Source: REEP01 sp964517265
GTDB taxonomy: Bacteria > Pseudomonadota > Alphaproteobacteria > Rhodospirillales > Defluviicoccaceae
Direction of reading: 5' to 3'
Assembly: GCA_964517265.1 (NCBI GenBank)
Contig: CAZFBS010000006.1
Span: 14,677-78,676, forward strand
Length of the DNA stretch: 64,000 nucleotides
This document shows, piece after piece, positions 8,078-17,956 of this stretch. The translations under genes were made by a program, and so were the position numbers. The stretch's first letter is position 1, and every line of letters begins with the position of its first letter. The notes under the pieces are model-generated. The model had not been told where the DNA came from. It saw only the letters and a list, made by a program, of their open reading frames with translations, and ran no database searches.

Positions 8078-9357
8078 TCCTTTCCCGCCGTCTGCTTGCG
8101 GTTTTTGTCGTCCTCTGCCTCAACCAGCACGTTGGGTGGCTCGGCACTCTCGCCCCCCTGCGCCAGGGCTTCCGTTACGGCCCCATGTTCGACCGCGTCT
8201 TGCGTCTCCTCGCGGTCCCGGGCCGAAACCTCGGTGGTCTGGTGGCGTGGCGGTTTGCCCTCCTCGCGGCGACGTTCCTCCTGCACTGCCGGGAGGGCGT
8301 GCGGTGCAATCAGGCCACAACCGGCGGCGTGTTCCGCCATGGCAAAGGTATCGCTGGCCAGCAGCAAAGTGCTGCCGGCGGCCACCATTTCTTCCGCCAA
8401 ACCCTCGATCTCCTTGCGCCGCGCGGGTGTGCGGGTGACGTTGCGGATATAGGCGGCGAGGACGCGGCCAGGATGCTCGCGCACGACATCGCAGTACAGC
8501 TCCGGGTCGTGCTGGCCACTGTCACCGATGAGAACGAACGGCAGGTCCTCATACAGCGCCAGCATCTGGCGAATCAGCTGGAGCTTGTGCCCCTTCGCTC
8601 GCTTCGGAAGCGGACGCTGAAGCGTAAGCCCCCACTCCCGCAGGAACAGGATTGGACCGACGGGGATGTTGTGCCGACGAAAGAACGCCTCCAGCACCTC
8701 GTAGATGCTCCATGGCGCGCGGGAGACGTAAAGCATTGGGTTGCGTTCGCTGCCGCTGCGTCCCTCGTGGAGTGCCCGATAGAACGCTGCCACACCGGGA
8801 AAGGCGACGCGGCTGTCGGCGCTGCGAAAGAACAGGTTGTACATCATCCGAAGCTTGTTTGCGACGCCGGTGAACATGACGGTGTCGTCGATGTCGCTGA
8901 TGACGACAAAGCGCGCCGAAGACGGCGGGACGAAAATTTCCGCCCGTGCCGTCACCGGCGCATGGTCGGCGCCGATCACCTCAAGCTCCATCTCCTGCCA
9001 CAAGCGGTCCGACGGGAGCAGCGCCAGTGCGCGGAAGTGGACGCGGAAATAGCCATCCCGGTCCGCCGTCACCCGCTGGCTGGCACTGCCGAAGCGGGCG
9101 AGCACGTCTGCGCCGCCGACACCGCGCCTGAGAATCCTGCGACCAAGATCAATCGCGTCGCGCCCGGTGGTTCCGCTACTGGCGCCGGATCGGGCGGATG
9201 GCTGGCGGAAAACCCGTCCCATCAGGAACGCTTCAGTACGCGACCCGTAACCGCGATACGGGTAGATGACGATGCCTCCGCGGCCCTTATCCCCCCGCAC
9301 GGGAGCGGCCAACACGTGCAGCACGCGGCGAAACACAGTTCTTATGGTGTTCAGCAT
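8068..9357 (-). CDS. App1-like phosphatase domain protein (DUF2183)
   Basis: 429 residues. The segment FVVISDIDDTVMFTG (about 150-164) carries the DxDxT signature of HAD-type phosphatases of the App1/DUF2183 family, whose yeast founder is a phosphatidate phosphatase. Later conserved pieces are YVSRAPWSIYEVLEAFF and VLIGDSGQHDPELY, which supplies the distal Asp pair. The N-terminal 140 residues form a family-typical beta-rich region (YRGYGS, AxFG). From about residue 345 the tail is charged, low complexity and probably disordered. Bacterial members are uncharacterised; a lipid phosphate or protein phosphate substrate is inference. It converges on purH and diverges from NAD-GDH, so it is probably monocistronic. 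No signal peptide is evident. Confidence 0.75.
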   Translation of the reverse strand: MLNTIRTVFRRVLHVLAAPVRGDKGRGGIVIYPYRGYGSRTEAFLMGRVFRQPSARSGASSGTTGRDAIDLGRRILRRGVGGADVLARFGSASQRVTADRDGYFRVHFRALALLPSDRLWQEMELEVIGADHAPVTARAEIFVPPSSARFVVISDIDDTVMFTGVANKLRMMYNLFFRSADSRVAFPGVAAFYRALHEGRSGSERNPMLYVSRAPWSIYEVLEAFFRRHNIPVGPILFLREWGLTLQRPLPKRAKGHKLQLIRQMLALYEDLPFVLIGDSGQHDPELYCDVVREHPGRVLAAYIRNVTRTPARRKEIEGLAEEMVAAGSTLLLASDTFAMAEHAAGCGLIAPHALPAVQEERRREEGKPPRHQTTEVSARDREETQDAVEHGAVTEALAQGGESAEPPNVLVEAEDDKNRKQTAGKERA

Positions 9358-9458
9358 AGATCCTGATCTCCCGAACGGCCTTCGTTAGCCTCTTGCTCTC
9401 GCGCCGGCGATCCGCGGATGCGAAACCCGGGCTTTCGAATTGGGTTTCCGTTACGCTA

Positions 9459-9478
9459 CGATGTCATCAACGACATCG
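9459..9478. promoter_or_regulatory. Operator-like inverted repeat upstream of NAD-GDH
   Basis: CGATGTC (9459-9465) and GACATCG (9472-9478) are a perfect 7-bp inverted repeat with a 6-nt spacer, 40 nt upstream of the glutamate dehydrogenase start, in the 160-bp divergent intergenic region. The geometry suits a dimeric regulator; which one is unknown. Confidence 0.35.
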
Positions 9479-9517
9479 CACGCGTTCAACGAAAAGAGCA
9501 ACTCACGGAGAAACGTC

Positions 9518-12500
9518 ATGCGCCGGTTTACCGACTCGCAGAAGAGAGATCTGATCGAAAAAATCGTGACCACGGCAGCCCGACGGCTGACCGACAACGA
9601 GCAGATCACCGCGGTGGGAAATTTCATCCGGCACTACTTCGTCAATTCTCCAATTCAGGACATCTATCAGGAAACACCCGAAAACCTGTTCGGCGCTGCG
9701 TTCAGTCATTGGCGACTCGCGTCCCATCGACAGCCGGGCACCACACGCGTGCGCGCGTACAACCCCCGTCTCGATGATCACGGCTGGCGGTGCGAGCACA
9801 CCGTCATCGAGATCGTGACAGACAATATGCCGTTTCTGGTCGATTCGGTCACCGCTGAGATAAATCGACACGATCTTACGGTTCACCTCGTGATCCACCC
9901 CGTGCTCAACGTCCGCCGCGATGACGCGGGGGGCCTATTGGAGATTGTGGATACAGCCACTCGCAGCCCCGATACGAGGGATGGCGAGCTCGAAGAATCG
10001 TTCATTCATCTGCAGATCAACCGGCAGCATGAGGAAGGGTTGGGCCCGCTGATCGAGGGCGTTCAAAACGTGCTGAACGATGTGCGCGCAGCGGTCGGCG
10101 ACTGGTCGTCGATGTGCGCGAAAACGGAACAGATTCTGGCTGAGCTTTCGTCGGCTGAGGGGGGTGCTGCGGATCCGCAAGTGCAAGAAGCGCGTGAATT
10201 TCTTCACTGGCTGGCCGAAAACAATTTCTCCTTTCTCGGCTACCGAGCCTACGCGTTCGAGCAGCAGAACGGGGACATTATCGCCGAGGTCGTTTCCGAT
10301 TCAAGTCTTGGAATCCTGCGCAATCCTGAGTTTTTCGTCTTCGACGATCTGCGTGGTGGCGCGCCAATACCGCCACCGGTTCGCGCCTTCGTCGAGCGGC
10401 CGGACCTGATCATGGTGACCAAGTCCAATCGCGTGGCGACGGTACATCGGCGGGTGCATATGGATACCATCGTGGTCAAACGCTTTGGCGATGGCCGCAT
10501 CGCCGGCGAGCACATTATCGTCGGCCTGTTCGCCGCTGCCGCCTACAACCGCAGCATCCGCAGCATTCCGCTGCTCCGCCGCAAGCTCAAGGCGTTGTTT
10601 GAGCGCGGCGGCTTCGATCCGCGCAGCCATGATGGAAGGGCGCTGACCAACATCGTCGAAAATTACCCGCGCGACGAGTTGTTCCAGGTATCCGAGGATC
10701 ACCTGCTCGACACTGCCCTCGGAATCCTGAACTTGCAGCAGCGGCAGCGGGTGGCGCTTTTCCTCCGCCGCGACGACTTCGAGAGATACATCGCGGCCCT
10801 CATTTACATTCCGCGCGATCGCTTCAATACCCAGATTCGCATGAAAATCCAGCAGATCCTGGAGAAGGCGTTCCAAGGTACCGCCACTGCCCAATACAGC
10901 CAAGTCGGAGACGCGCCGCTGGCCCGGCTGCAGATGTACGTGCGGACCACCCCCGGTGAAATTCCCGATTATGATCCCGACCAGCTGCAAGCCGCCGTCG
11001 TGGAGGCGACGCGAACGTGGTCGGACGGACTTCGGGCGGCATTGCTTGCGATCCACGGCGAGGAGCAGGGGCATGCGCTCTTTCGCGTGTATGGCGAGGC
11101 CTTCCCTCCAGCCTACCAAGCCCATTTCATTGGCGAGGAGGCCGTCGCCGATATCGACAAGATCGAGCAGACTCTGGCCGACCAGCAACTCGGCCTGACG
11201 CTCTACCGCCCTCTCGATGGGGCGGAAAACCAAATGCGATTCAAGATCTTTCAGCTCGACACCTCGATCATCCTGTCGACCGTTGTGCCGATGCTGGAAG
11301 ATCTCGGGCTGCGGGTGGTCGATGAGGTCCCGCACGTGGTCAAAACTGGCCGAGACGGTGGCGGGCGCACCGTGATGATTCATGATTTTGGAGTCGAGAC
11401 AAGAAGCGGCAGCGCAATCGACCTCGCCGCCGTGCGCGAACGCTTCCAGGAGGCCTTTCTCGCTGTCTGGAACGCACAGGTGGAAAGCGACCGGTTCAAC
11501 AGCCTTGTTCTGGAAGGGGGACTGACCTGCTGGGAAGTGGTTGTAATCCGGGCCTACACGAAGTTTCTGCGTCAGGCCGGGATCGCCTTTTCCGAAGCGT
11601 ACATGCAGCAAACGATGACACGTCACGCGGGCCTTGCCTGTGCGACTATCGGGCTTTTTAGCGCGCTGTTCGATCCCCGCCGCGCTGAGTCCGCGGAGGC
11701 TGATGCCGCCACCATTCGCGAGGCGCTCGCGGCTGGATTGGATGCCGTTGCCAGCGCCGATGAGGATCGGATCATCCGCCGGTTCATCAATGCCATCGAG
11801 TCGACACTGCGCACCAACTACTTCCAGAAACTGCCCGACGGCTCCCGCAAGCCTTACGTCTCGTTCAAGATTGACAGTCGCAAGATCGACGCGTTGCCGT
11901 TGCCGCGGCCGATGCTGGAGGTGTTCGTCTATTCCCCGCGGATGGAAGGAATCCATCTGCGCGGTGGCAAGGTAGCGCGTGGCGGCATTCGCTGGTCGGA
12001 CCGGCGCGAGGATTTCCGCACCGAGGTTCTCGGCCTGATGAAGGCTCAGAATGTCAAGAATTCGGTGATCGTCCCGGTGGGGGCCAAAGGAGGATTTGTC
12101 CTCAAGCAGGCACCGAACCCGAGCGATCGGGAAGCTTTCCTGGCCGAGGGTGTCGCCTGCTACAAGACCCTGATCCGCGGCCTCCTCGACATTACCGACA
12201 ATGAAGTCAAAGGCAGAATCGCTCCCCCTGCCGACGTCGTTCGGCGCGATGACGACGACTCCTATCTGGTCGTTGCCGCCGACAAGGGTACCGCCACCTT
12301 CTCGGACATCGCCAACGCGCTTGCCCATGACTTCGGTTTCTGGCTTGGCGATGCGTTCGCCTCGGGCGGCAGCCAGGGCTATGATCACAAAAAGATGGGC
12401 ATTACCGCTCGCGGGGCCTGGGAGTCGGTCAAGCGGCACTTCCGGGAGTTGGGCCGGGACATTCAGAAGGAAGAGTTTACCGTCATCGGCGTCGGCGACA

Positions 12501-14368
12501 TGTCCGGCGACGTGTTCGGCAATGGCATGCTTCTGTCGCCGCACATCAAGTTGATCGCCGCCTTCAACCATCAGCACATTTTCGTCGACCCGGATCCTGA
12601 CCCCGAAGTGAGCCTGCTTGAGCGGCAACGCCTGTTCGAGCTGCCGCGATCGACCTGGCGAGAGTACAATAAGGCGCTGATGTCCAAAGGCGGCGCTGTG
12701 TTCGAAAGACGCGCCAAGTGGATCGTTCTGACACCGGAGATCAAACAGCGATTCGGAATCACCGCCGATCGGATGACACCCAACGAGCTGGTCCGCACGT
12801 TGCTGAAGGCCAATGCCGATCTGCTCTGGTTCGGCGGCATCGGCACCTTCATCAAGTCGAGTGACGAGAGCGATGTCATGGTCGGAGATCGCGGCAATGA
12901 CGCGGTCCGCGTCAATGCCGATGAAGTACGCTGTGCGGTGATCGGTGAGGGCGCCAATCTCGGCATCACCCAGCTTGGTCGGATCGAGTTCGCACGAGCC
13001 GGCGGGCGTATCAACACCGACTTCATCGACAACTCCGCCGGGGTCGACTGCTCGGACCATGAAGTCAACATCAAGATCCTGCTCGACGCTACCATCGCCG
13101 ACGGAGATCTGACGCAAAAACAGCGTAACGTGCTTCTGGGCGAGATGACCGAGGAAGTGGCCTCGCTGGTGCTGCGCGACAACTACCTGCAAAGCCAAGC
13201 GATTACCCTGATTGCAGAGGAGGGCTTCGGCGCTCTTGAGAACCAGGCCCGACTGATGCGTATGTTGGAGCGCCAGGGGCGTCTGAACCGTGATGTCGAG
13301 GCCCTGCCCGACGAGGATGCATTGGCCGAGAGGATAGCGGCGCGCCAAGGCCTCAGCCGGCCGGAGATCGCGGTGCTGTTCTCCTACTGCAAGATCTGGC
13401 TTTATGACGAAGTACTGGCCTCTGATTTGCCCGAGGATCGACACCTTGCGGAGGACGTCGAGCGTTATTTCCCGACCGCCATCCAGGAGCGCTTCTCGAC
13501 GCGGATCAGCCAGCATCGCTTGCGCCGGGAACTGATCGCCACCGCCATCACCAACAGTCTGATCAACCGCGTCGGCGGGACATTCGTGACGGAGATCCGT
13601 GACAAGACGGGTATGTCTCCGGTCGACATCACCAGGGCCTATATCATCGCCCGCGACGTCTTTTCCGCCCGCAGCGCCTGGGAGGATATCGAGGCCCTGG
13701 ACAACAAGATCCCAGCCCAGGTTCAGGTGGGCCTGCACCGCGAGGTACAACGCATGATCGAGCGGGCAACGATGTGGTTCTTGCGCAACGGGGGCACCCC
13801 GATCGATATCACCGTCAACGTCGAAGCCTTCAGCGCTGCGGTCAGCGCGCTCGGCAGCAGGATCCACTCGGTGCTGCCCGAGCAGCTGAACGGCCGCATT
13901 CAGGCGCGCGCCGAGCACAGTCGGTCGGCGGGCGTGCCTGAAGCCCTTGCCGAGCGTGTCGCCGACATGGTGGTGTTGCCGTCGGCGTGCGACATCGTCC
14001 GCATTGCCGCCGCACGCGGCATCCCGATCGACGACGTGGCAGGGCTCTACTTCACCGTCGGCGAATACCTGGGATTCAGCTGGCTGCGGAGTCAGACCGA
14101 AACTCTGGCGGCGGCATCCCACTGGCAGAAACTGGCGGTCGCGGCAATTGTCGAGGAACTGTATGGCCACCAGCGGGATCTGACCATCCGCGTTTTGGAT
14201 ACCGTAGGCAAAGCAGAAAACGGCGCCGTCGAGGAATGGGCGGAGACGTGCCGGCCGGCGGTGGAACGGATGCGGATGCTGATGGGTGAATTGGAAGCAA
14301 CAACACCGCTTGATCTCTCGATGCTGACGGTCGCCAGCCGGCAGCTCGGAACCCTGACCCAAAGTTGA
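9518..14368 (+). CDS. gdhB: NAD-specific glutamate dehydrogenase, large (GDH180/L-GDH) type
   Basis: 1616 residues, the size of the approx. 180-kDa NAD-dependent glutamate dehydrogenases that deaminate glutamate to 2-oxoglutarate during amino-acid catabolism. The N-terminal half holds the ACT-like regulatory modules of this class (for example MPFLVDSVTAEI and FLHWLAENNFSFLGYR). The central catalytic core shows GGIRWSDRREDFRTEVLGL, IVPVGAKGGF and the NAD-binding GVGDMSGDVFGNGM. The C-terminal region is family-specific. Start ATG 9518 follows ACGGAG with 7-nt spacing; the longer frame from 9440 lacks conservation. Transcribed divergently from the App1-like gene, with the MFS permease 13 bp downstream, possibly as one unit. 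A long antisense open frame through this gene is a composition shadow. Confidence 0.96.
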   Translation: MRRFTDSQKRDLIEKIVTTAARRLTDNEQITAVGNFIRHYFVNSPIQDIYQETPENLFGAAFSHWRLASHRQPGTTRVRAYNPRLDDHGWRCEHTVIEIVTDNMPFLVDSVTAEINRHDLTVHLVIHPVLNVRRDDAGGLLEIVDTATRSPDTRDGELEESFIHLQINRQHEEGLGPLIEGVQNVLNDVRAAVGDWSSMCAKTEQILAELSSAEGGAADPQVQEAREFLHWLAENNFSFLGYRAYAFEQQNGDIIAEVVSDSSLGILRNPEFFVFDDLRGGAPIPPPVRAFVERPDLIMVTKSNRVATVHRRVHMDTIVVKRFGDGRIAGEHIIVGLFAAAAYNRSIRSIPLLRRKLKALFERGGFDPRSHDGRALTNIVENYPRDELFQVSEDHLLDTALGILNLQQRQRVALFLRRDDFERYIAALIYIPRDRFNTQIRMKIQQILEKAFQGTATAQYSQVGDAPLARLQMYVRTTPGEIPDYDPDQLQAAVVEATRTWSDGLRAALLAIHGEEQGHALFRVYGEAFPPAYQAHFIGEEAVADIDKIEQTLADQQLGLTLYRPLDGAENQMRFKIFQLDTSIILSTVVPMLEDLGLRVVDEVPHVVKTGRDGGGRTVMIHDFGVETRSGSAIDLAAVRERFQEAFLAVWNAQVESDRFNSLVLEGGLTCWEVVVIRAYTKFLRQAGIAFSEAYMQQTMTRHAGLACATIGLFSALFDPRRAESAEADAATIREALAAGLDAVASADEDRIIRRFINAIESTLRTNYFQKLPDGSRKPYVSFKIDSRKIDALPLPRPMLEVFVYSPRMEGIHLRGGKVARGGIRWSDRREDFRTEVLGLMKAQNVKNSVIVPVGAKGGFVLKQAPNPSDREAFLAEGVACYKTLIRGLLDITDNEVKGRIAPPADVVRRDDDDSYLVVAADKGTATFSDIANALAHDFGFWLGDAFASGGSQGYDHKKMGITARGAWESVKRHFRELGRDIQKEEFTVIGVGDMSGDVFGNGMLLSPHIKLIAAFNHQHIFVDPDPDPEVSLLERQRLFELPRSTWREYNKALMSKGGAVFERRAKWIVLTPEIKQRFGITADRMTPNELVRTLLKANADLLWFGGIGTFIKSSDESDVMVGDRGNDAVRVNADEVRCAVIGEGANLGITQLGRIEFARAGGRINTDFIDNSAGVDCSDHEVNIKILLDATIADGDLTQKQRNVLLGEMTEEVASLVLRDNYLQSQAITLIAEEGFGALENQARLMRMLERQGRLNRDVEALPDEDALAERIAARQGLSRPEIAVLFSYCKIWLYDEVLASDLPEDRHLAEDVERYFPTAIQERFSTRISQHRLRRELIATAITNSLINRVGGTFVTEIRDKTGMSPVDITRAYIIARDVFSARSAWEDIEALDNKIPAQVQVGLHREVQRMIERATMWFLRNGGTPIDITVNVEAFSAAVSALGSRIHSVLPEQLNGRIQARAEHSRSAGVPEALAERVADMVVLPSACDIVRIAAARGIPIDDVAGLYFTVGEYLGFSWLRSQTETLAAASHWQKLAVAAIVEELYGHQRDLTIRVLDTVGKAENGAVEEWAETCRPAVERMRMLMGELEATTPLDLSMLTVASRQLGTLTQS

Positions 14369-14381
14369 GCGAAAGCCTTTC

Positions 14382-15695
14382 GTGACCAAGGGCGGGACGG
14401 CGGCAAGCGAGTCCATCAGCGCGGTTGTTGCGGAAAGCGGCAAGACGCCGCGGGAGCTATTTGCGTGGTGCGTGTACGACTGGGCGACGCAGGGGTTTCC
14501 GACCGTCATCACCACGTTCGTGTTCGCCGCCTATTTCACCACCACGGTCGCGGCGGATGAAATCAGCGGCACCACGCAATGGGCCTACGCGATCAGTGTC
14601 TCCGCCCTTGTCGTGGCCGTGATCAGTCCGCTGCTCGGCGCCATCGCCGACCGCGCGGGCCGGCGCAAGCCATGGATATTCGTTTTCACGCTGGTTTGCC
14701 TTGCCGCAACGGCCGGGCTGTGGTTCATCCGCCCTGACCCTGCGTTTGCTCTGGCGGCCTTGATCCTGCTCGGGCTCGCCAACTTCGGTTTCGAGAGTGC
14801 GACCGTATTTTACAACGCGATGCTGCGAGACCTCGTCCCGCGGCACATGATCGGCCGGTTGTCGGGCTGGGGATGGGGCGCGGGGTACCTGGGCGGCCTC
14901 TCCTGCCTGGTGGTTGCGCTGTTCCTGCTGATCCGCCCCGATCCGCCTTTGTTCGGGCTCGATGCCGTCAGCATGGAGCCGGTCCGAGCGACCGCCTTGC
15001 TGGTTGCGGGATGGCTCGTCCTGTTCGCGATCCCTTTCTTCATGATCACGCCGGACGCCCCATCCACCGGAATCCCGCGCGCTGAAGCCGTTCGGCAGGG
15101 GCTTGCAACGCTGATCCACACTTTCCGCAACATCCGCCACTATCGCAATATCGTCAATTTCCTGATTGCACGGATGATCTATACCGAGGGCCTCAACACG
15201 TTGTTCACCGTCGGCGGCATCTTTGCCGCGGTGACCTTCGGGATGGACTTTCAGCAAATTATGATGTTCGGGATCGCAATGAATGTCACCGCCGGCCTCG
15301 GCGCCTTTGCCTTCGGCTGGATCGACGACTGGATCGGCCCGAAAAAGACCCTTTTCATCGCCATCAGTTGCATGTTGGTTCTTGGCTCGATCCTGCTCAT
15401 GGTCGAAACCCAGTTGATGTTCTGGGTGTTTGCGCTGCCGCTCGGCGTTTTTTTCGGCCCCGCTCAGGCGGCCAGCCGCTCGCTGATGGCGCGTATCGTG
15501 CCATCCCACCTGCAGGCGGAGATGTTCGGACTCTATGCGCTGACGGGCCGGGCAACGGCGTTCCTGGGCCCCGCTGCGTTCGGCACCGTCACCGCCATTT
15601 TCGACAGCCAGCGGGCAGGAATGGCGACACTCCTGGCATTTTTCCTGATCGGCATGCTGATCCTGATTCCCGTGCGGAGCGAAGAACAGCCCTGA
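14382..15695 (+). CDS. MFS transporter, UMF1/Atg22-like family
   Basis: 437-residue permease with about twelve hydrophobic segments. The N-terminal part reads ELFAWCVYDWATQGFPTVI, which resembles the conserved start of UMF1-type (vacuole effluxer Atg22-like) major facilitators. The loop after the second segment has the MFS-like GAIADRAGRRKPW. Bacterial members are presumed amino-acid or small-molecule exporters, with substrates unproven. GTG 14382 lies 13 bp after the glutamate dehydrogenase stop, suggesting cotranscription; a link to amino-acid handling would fit the context but is inference. Confidence 0.82.
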   Translation: MTKGGTAASESISAVVAESGKTPRELFAWCVYDWATQGFPTVITTFVFAAYFTTTVAADEISGTTQWAYAISVSALVVAVISPLLGAIADRAGRRKPWIFVFTLVCLAATAGLWFIRPDPAFALAALILLGLANFGFESATVFYNAMLRDLVPRHMIGRLSGWGWGAGYLGGLSCLVVALFLLIRPDPPLFGLDAVSMEPVRATALLVAGWLVLFAIPFFMITPDAPSTGIPRAEAVRQGLATLIHTFRNIRHYRNIVNFLIARMIYTEGLNTLFTVGGIFAAVTFGMDFQQIMMFGIAMNVTAGLGAFAFGWIDDWIGPKKTLFIAISCMLVLGSILLMVETQLMFWVFALPLGVFFGPAQAASRSLMARIVPSHLQAEMFGLYALTGRATAFLGPAAFGTVTAIFDSQRAGMATLLAFFLIGMLILIPVRSEEQP

Positions 15696-15807
15696 GCGGA
15701 AACGTCACGATGAGGACGCAACTGCAGAGGCGAATCGTTAGCAGTTTGCGAGCGTTTCAGTTTCGGGTAATAAGGAGTTGTGGGGCCAACAAGGAATACA
15801 AGCCGAA

Positions 15808-16686
15808 ATGCCATTCACGTCAGCCGATATCGTTCCTGAAATTCCCTATCTGCGGCGCCACGCGCGCCTGCTGAGCGGCTCCAAGGAGGTCGGCGACGAG
15901 TATGTCCGGCTGTGCCTTGAGTTGCTCATGGCTGAGCCTGAGCGATTGGAGGGCGCCGATCTTCGGGTGCAACTGTTTCAAGCTTTTCACTCCGTCTGGT
16001 CGGTGATCAATCCCTCCGACCCAAAGACGGAAGACCATGAAACGATCACCCACGAGGAACGAATAGAACAGGGGCTGGCGGCGCTGGCTCCGACCGAGCG
16101 ACGGGTGCTGCTTCTGGTCGCGGTGGAAGACTTCTCTTACGAGGCAGTCGGGCAGATCCTCGGCCTCGAGACCGAGGCGGTGCGCCGCCATTTCACCAAG
16201 GCGCGGCGCGATTTGGACGAACAGGTCTCGTGCACGGTTTTGATTATCGAGGACGAGGCGTTGATCGCGATGGAGTTGTGCCGGATCGTTCAGGAGATGG
16301 GTTTGACGGTGATCGGCACCGCCTCCCGTCAGGAAGACGCCCTGGAAGCGGTGCAAAGGGATCGCCCCGGCTTGGTGCTCGCGGACATCCAGCTCCAGGA
16401 CAATGGCAGCGGCATTGTTGCCGCCCACGGCATCCTGCAGCAATTGAACGTGCCGATCGTGTTCGTTACCGGATACCCGGATCGGTTGCTGACCGGAGAA
16501 GGGTTCGAGCCAGCCTTTATCGTCACCAAGCCCTTTCGCGAGGATGCCCTGAAAGCGACAATTGCTCAGGCACTTTCGACCTATGCGGCGCCGTCGCGTG
16601 CCGTCGAGCATCGCGAGCGGATGCTGGCGAAGCTGCGTAAGATCACCGGCGCGGAAATGAAGACTCAGCGCTATCGCTCTCCTTGA
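15808..16686 (+). CDS. phyR: General stress response anti-anti-sigma regulator PhyR
   Basis: 292 residues with the PhyR architecture. An N-terminal sigma-factor-like domain (about 1-135; ALAPTERRVLLLVAVEDFSYEAVGQILG) is followed by a C-terminal receiver domain (about 143-262) with acidic pocket IEDE, phospho-acceptor D193 in LVLADIQ, TGYP and K241 in VTKPF. When phosphorylated, PhyR binds the anti-sigma factor NepR and frees the EcfG sigma factor. Start ATG 15808 sits downstream of AAGGA, with rather long spacing. Usually nepR and ecfG are adjacent; here the flanks are an MFS gene and a convergent amidotransferase, so the partners must lie elsewhere. Confidence 0.93.
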   Translation: MPFTSADIVPEIPYLRRHARLLSGSKEVGDEYVRLCLELLMAEPERLEGADLRVQLFQAFHSVWSVINPSDPKTEDHETITHEERIEQGLAALAPTERRVLLLVAVEDFSYEAVGQILGLETEAVRRHFTKARRDLDEQVSCTVLIIEDEALIAMELCRIVQEMGLTVIGTASRQEDALEAVQRDRPGLVLADIQLQDNGSGIVAAHGILQQLNVPIVFVTGYPDRLLTGEGFEPAFIVTKPFREDALKATIAQALSTYAAPSRAVEHRERMLAKLRKITGAEMKTQRYRSP

Positions 16687-16702
16687 GTCCCGACTGCAAC
16701 GG

Positions 16703-17512
16703 TCAAAGCGGCTGGGCCTGGAAGCTGATGTCCGGCGTCACGGCGTAGACTGATTGCTCGGCGACCGCCTGCCATGCCTCGTCGGTAATCGGCTCCGATG
16801 CCACTTCAACAGAGCGGTAGGTGCGCCCGGACTGGTGCGCGATGTGCGAAACCCCGCACACATCGCACGCTTGAATCCCCTCCCGTTCCAGATAGAAGAG
16901 CGAGCGGCCCCATCGCGTTCCGACCATGCGGTCGCCGTCGCTGAGGATGATGTTGAGGCCCGCAGGCTCTGACGGTGCGGCTGCTCCGCACCATGCAAGA
17001 ACCTGGCGAATACCCTGGCGAACGGTCTCTTGCAGCGGTGTGGCGGGCTGCCGCTCATGGAGCGAAAGAAGAAAGTGGAAAAGGTGTTCGCTGTCGGTAT
17101 CGCCGCGAATGGCACGCCGGTGGCGCTCGGTCATCGCCAGCAGCATGGTCCCGCGGACCCGCGCAAAGGCCGGAATGGTCCCGTTATGGACAAAGGTCCA
17201 GACGCCGTCGCTGAAAGGATGCGTGTTTTCCAGCGCCGGAGGCCCGACGGTCGCAGCTCGCACATGAGCGAGAACGGTACGCGCATACGCCCGTGCCGCG
17301 GCGCGGCGAAAATGCTCGCCGTGGTAAGCGGCCCACGCCTGTCGCTCGACGCGCGGAAGGCCGTTTTCGTAGGTTGCAACGCCCCACCCATGCAGGTGGC
17401 TCTCTCCCGAGCGGTCCTTGCGGCTCTGCTCCATCAGCGCATTCTGGGCGAGAACCAGAGGACACTCGACCTTGGTATGCTCGTTGGCCTGGAATCCGTA
17501 GAGACGACACAT
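16703..17512 (-). CDS. Class II glutamine amidotransferase (YafJ/EgtC-like)
   Basis: 269 residues. Cys2 (MCRLYGF) becomes the N-terminal nucleophile after Met removal. Ntn-hydrolase glutaminase signatures follow: HGWGVATY, AHVRAATVG, NTHPFSDGVWTFVHNGTI and GDTDSEHLFHFLL. This is a stand-alone glutaminase domain without a synthetase partner. Relatives include YafJ and EgtC, the latter removing glutamate from gamma-glutamyl-hercynylcysteine sulfoxide in ergothioneine synthesis. No egt genes are nearby, so the substrate is unknown. The gene is convergent with phyR. Confidence 0.85.
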   Translation of the reverse strand: MCRLYGFQANEHTKVECPLVLAQNALMEQSRKDRSGESHLHGWGVATYENGLPRVERQAWAAYHGEHFRRAAARAYARTVLAHVRAATVGPPALENTHPFSDGVWTFVHNGTIPAFARVRGTMLLAMTERHRRAIRGDTDSEHLFHFLLSLHERQPATPLQETVRQGIRQVLAWCGAAAPSEPAGLNIILSDGDRMVGTRWGRSLFYLEREGIQACDVCGVSHIAHQSGRTYRSVEVASEPITDEAWQAVAEQSVYAVTPDISFQAQPL

Positions 17513-17956
17513 GCACGCGGATATAGCACCCGTTGGGGGACTTCTCCACCGAAGATCTTCAACCGGTGCAGCGCGTCAGGATGTGGCAACTCCATCCGGG
17601 CCGCTCACCTTGTCGCCGGCTGCGGCTGGAGCCGTGACAGGAGTTCGGCTTGGTCCACAAAGCCGCAATCAACGCAAACGAAAAGCCGGCGTGACGGTTA
17701 GGCCGAAGATGACGCAGTTTGCGATCTCGGCGAGGTGGATCAGCATCATGGTGCCAGCGATTCGACGGCCATTCCTTCCGCTTCCATAGCTCTCAAGGCC
17801 TCGTTCCAATAGACAAGGCTCATCCAGATTCGGTCTCGGCGTGCATGCCGGAATCGGCAAACGCGATCGGATTGCGCTCAAAGATGGCGACAACCCTGAG
17901 CAGCGACAGGGCCGAAGGGAGAATGGGAGAAGACCGCCTCAGGTGCGCCGGCAGGT
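17513..17956. other. Gene-poor stretch with chained short frames on the minus strand
   Basis: No convincing full-length gene. On the minus strand three short frames follow the hypothetical gene ending at 17957, each starting inside the previous stop. They are 17820-17960 (TTG start, 46 codons), 17746-17823 (ATG, 25 codons; reads MSLVYWNEALRAMEAEG) and 17669-17749 (ATG, 26 codons). The first has fairly gene-like third positions. They may be a decayed gene, tiny coupled ORFs, or chance. The segment near 17600-17700 also reads LFVCVDCGFVDQAELL on the minus strand but has no start codon. Confidence 0.3.

Noticed and set aside
10301..14515. 1404-codon open frame antisense to NAD-GDH
   Set aside because: It lies wholly opposite a strongly conserved gene, has no recognisable domain, and results from high GC and codon bias of the sense strand.
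15710..15807. Short frame upstream of phyR beginning MRTQLQRRIVSSLRAF, vaguely like the NepR start
   Set aside because: The diagnostic NepR segment (LxxxYxxxxxEPIPDRF-like) does not follow, and the frame runs into the phyR gene; similarity is too short.
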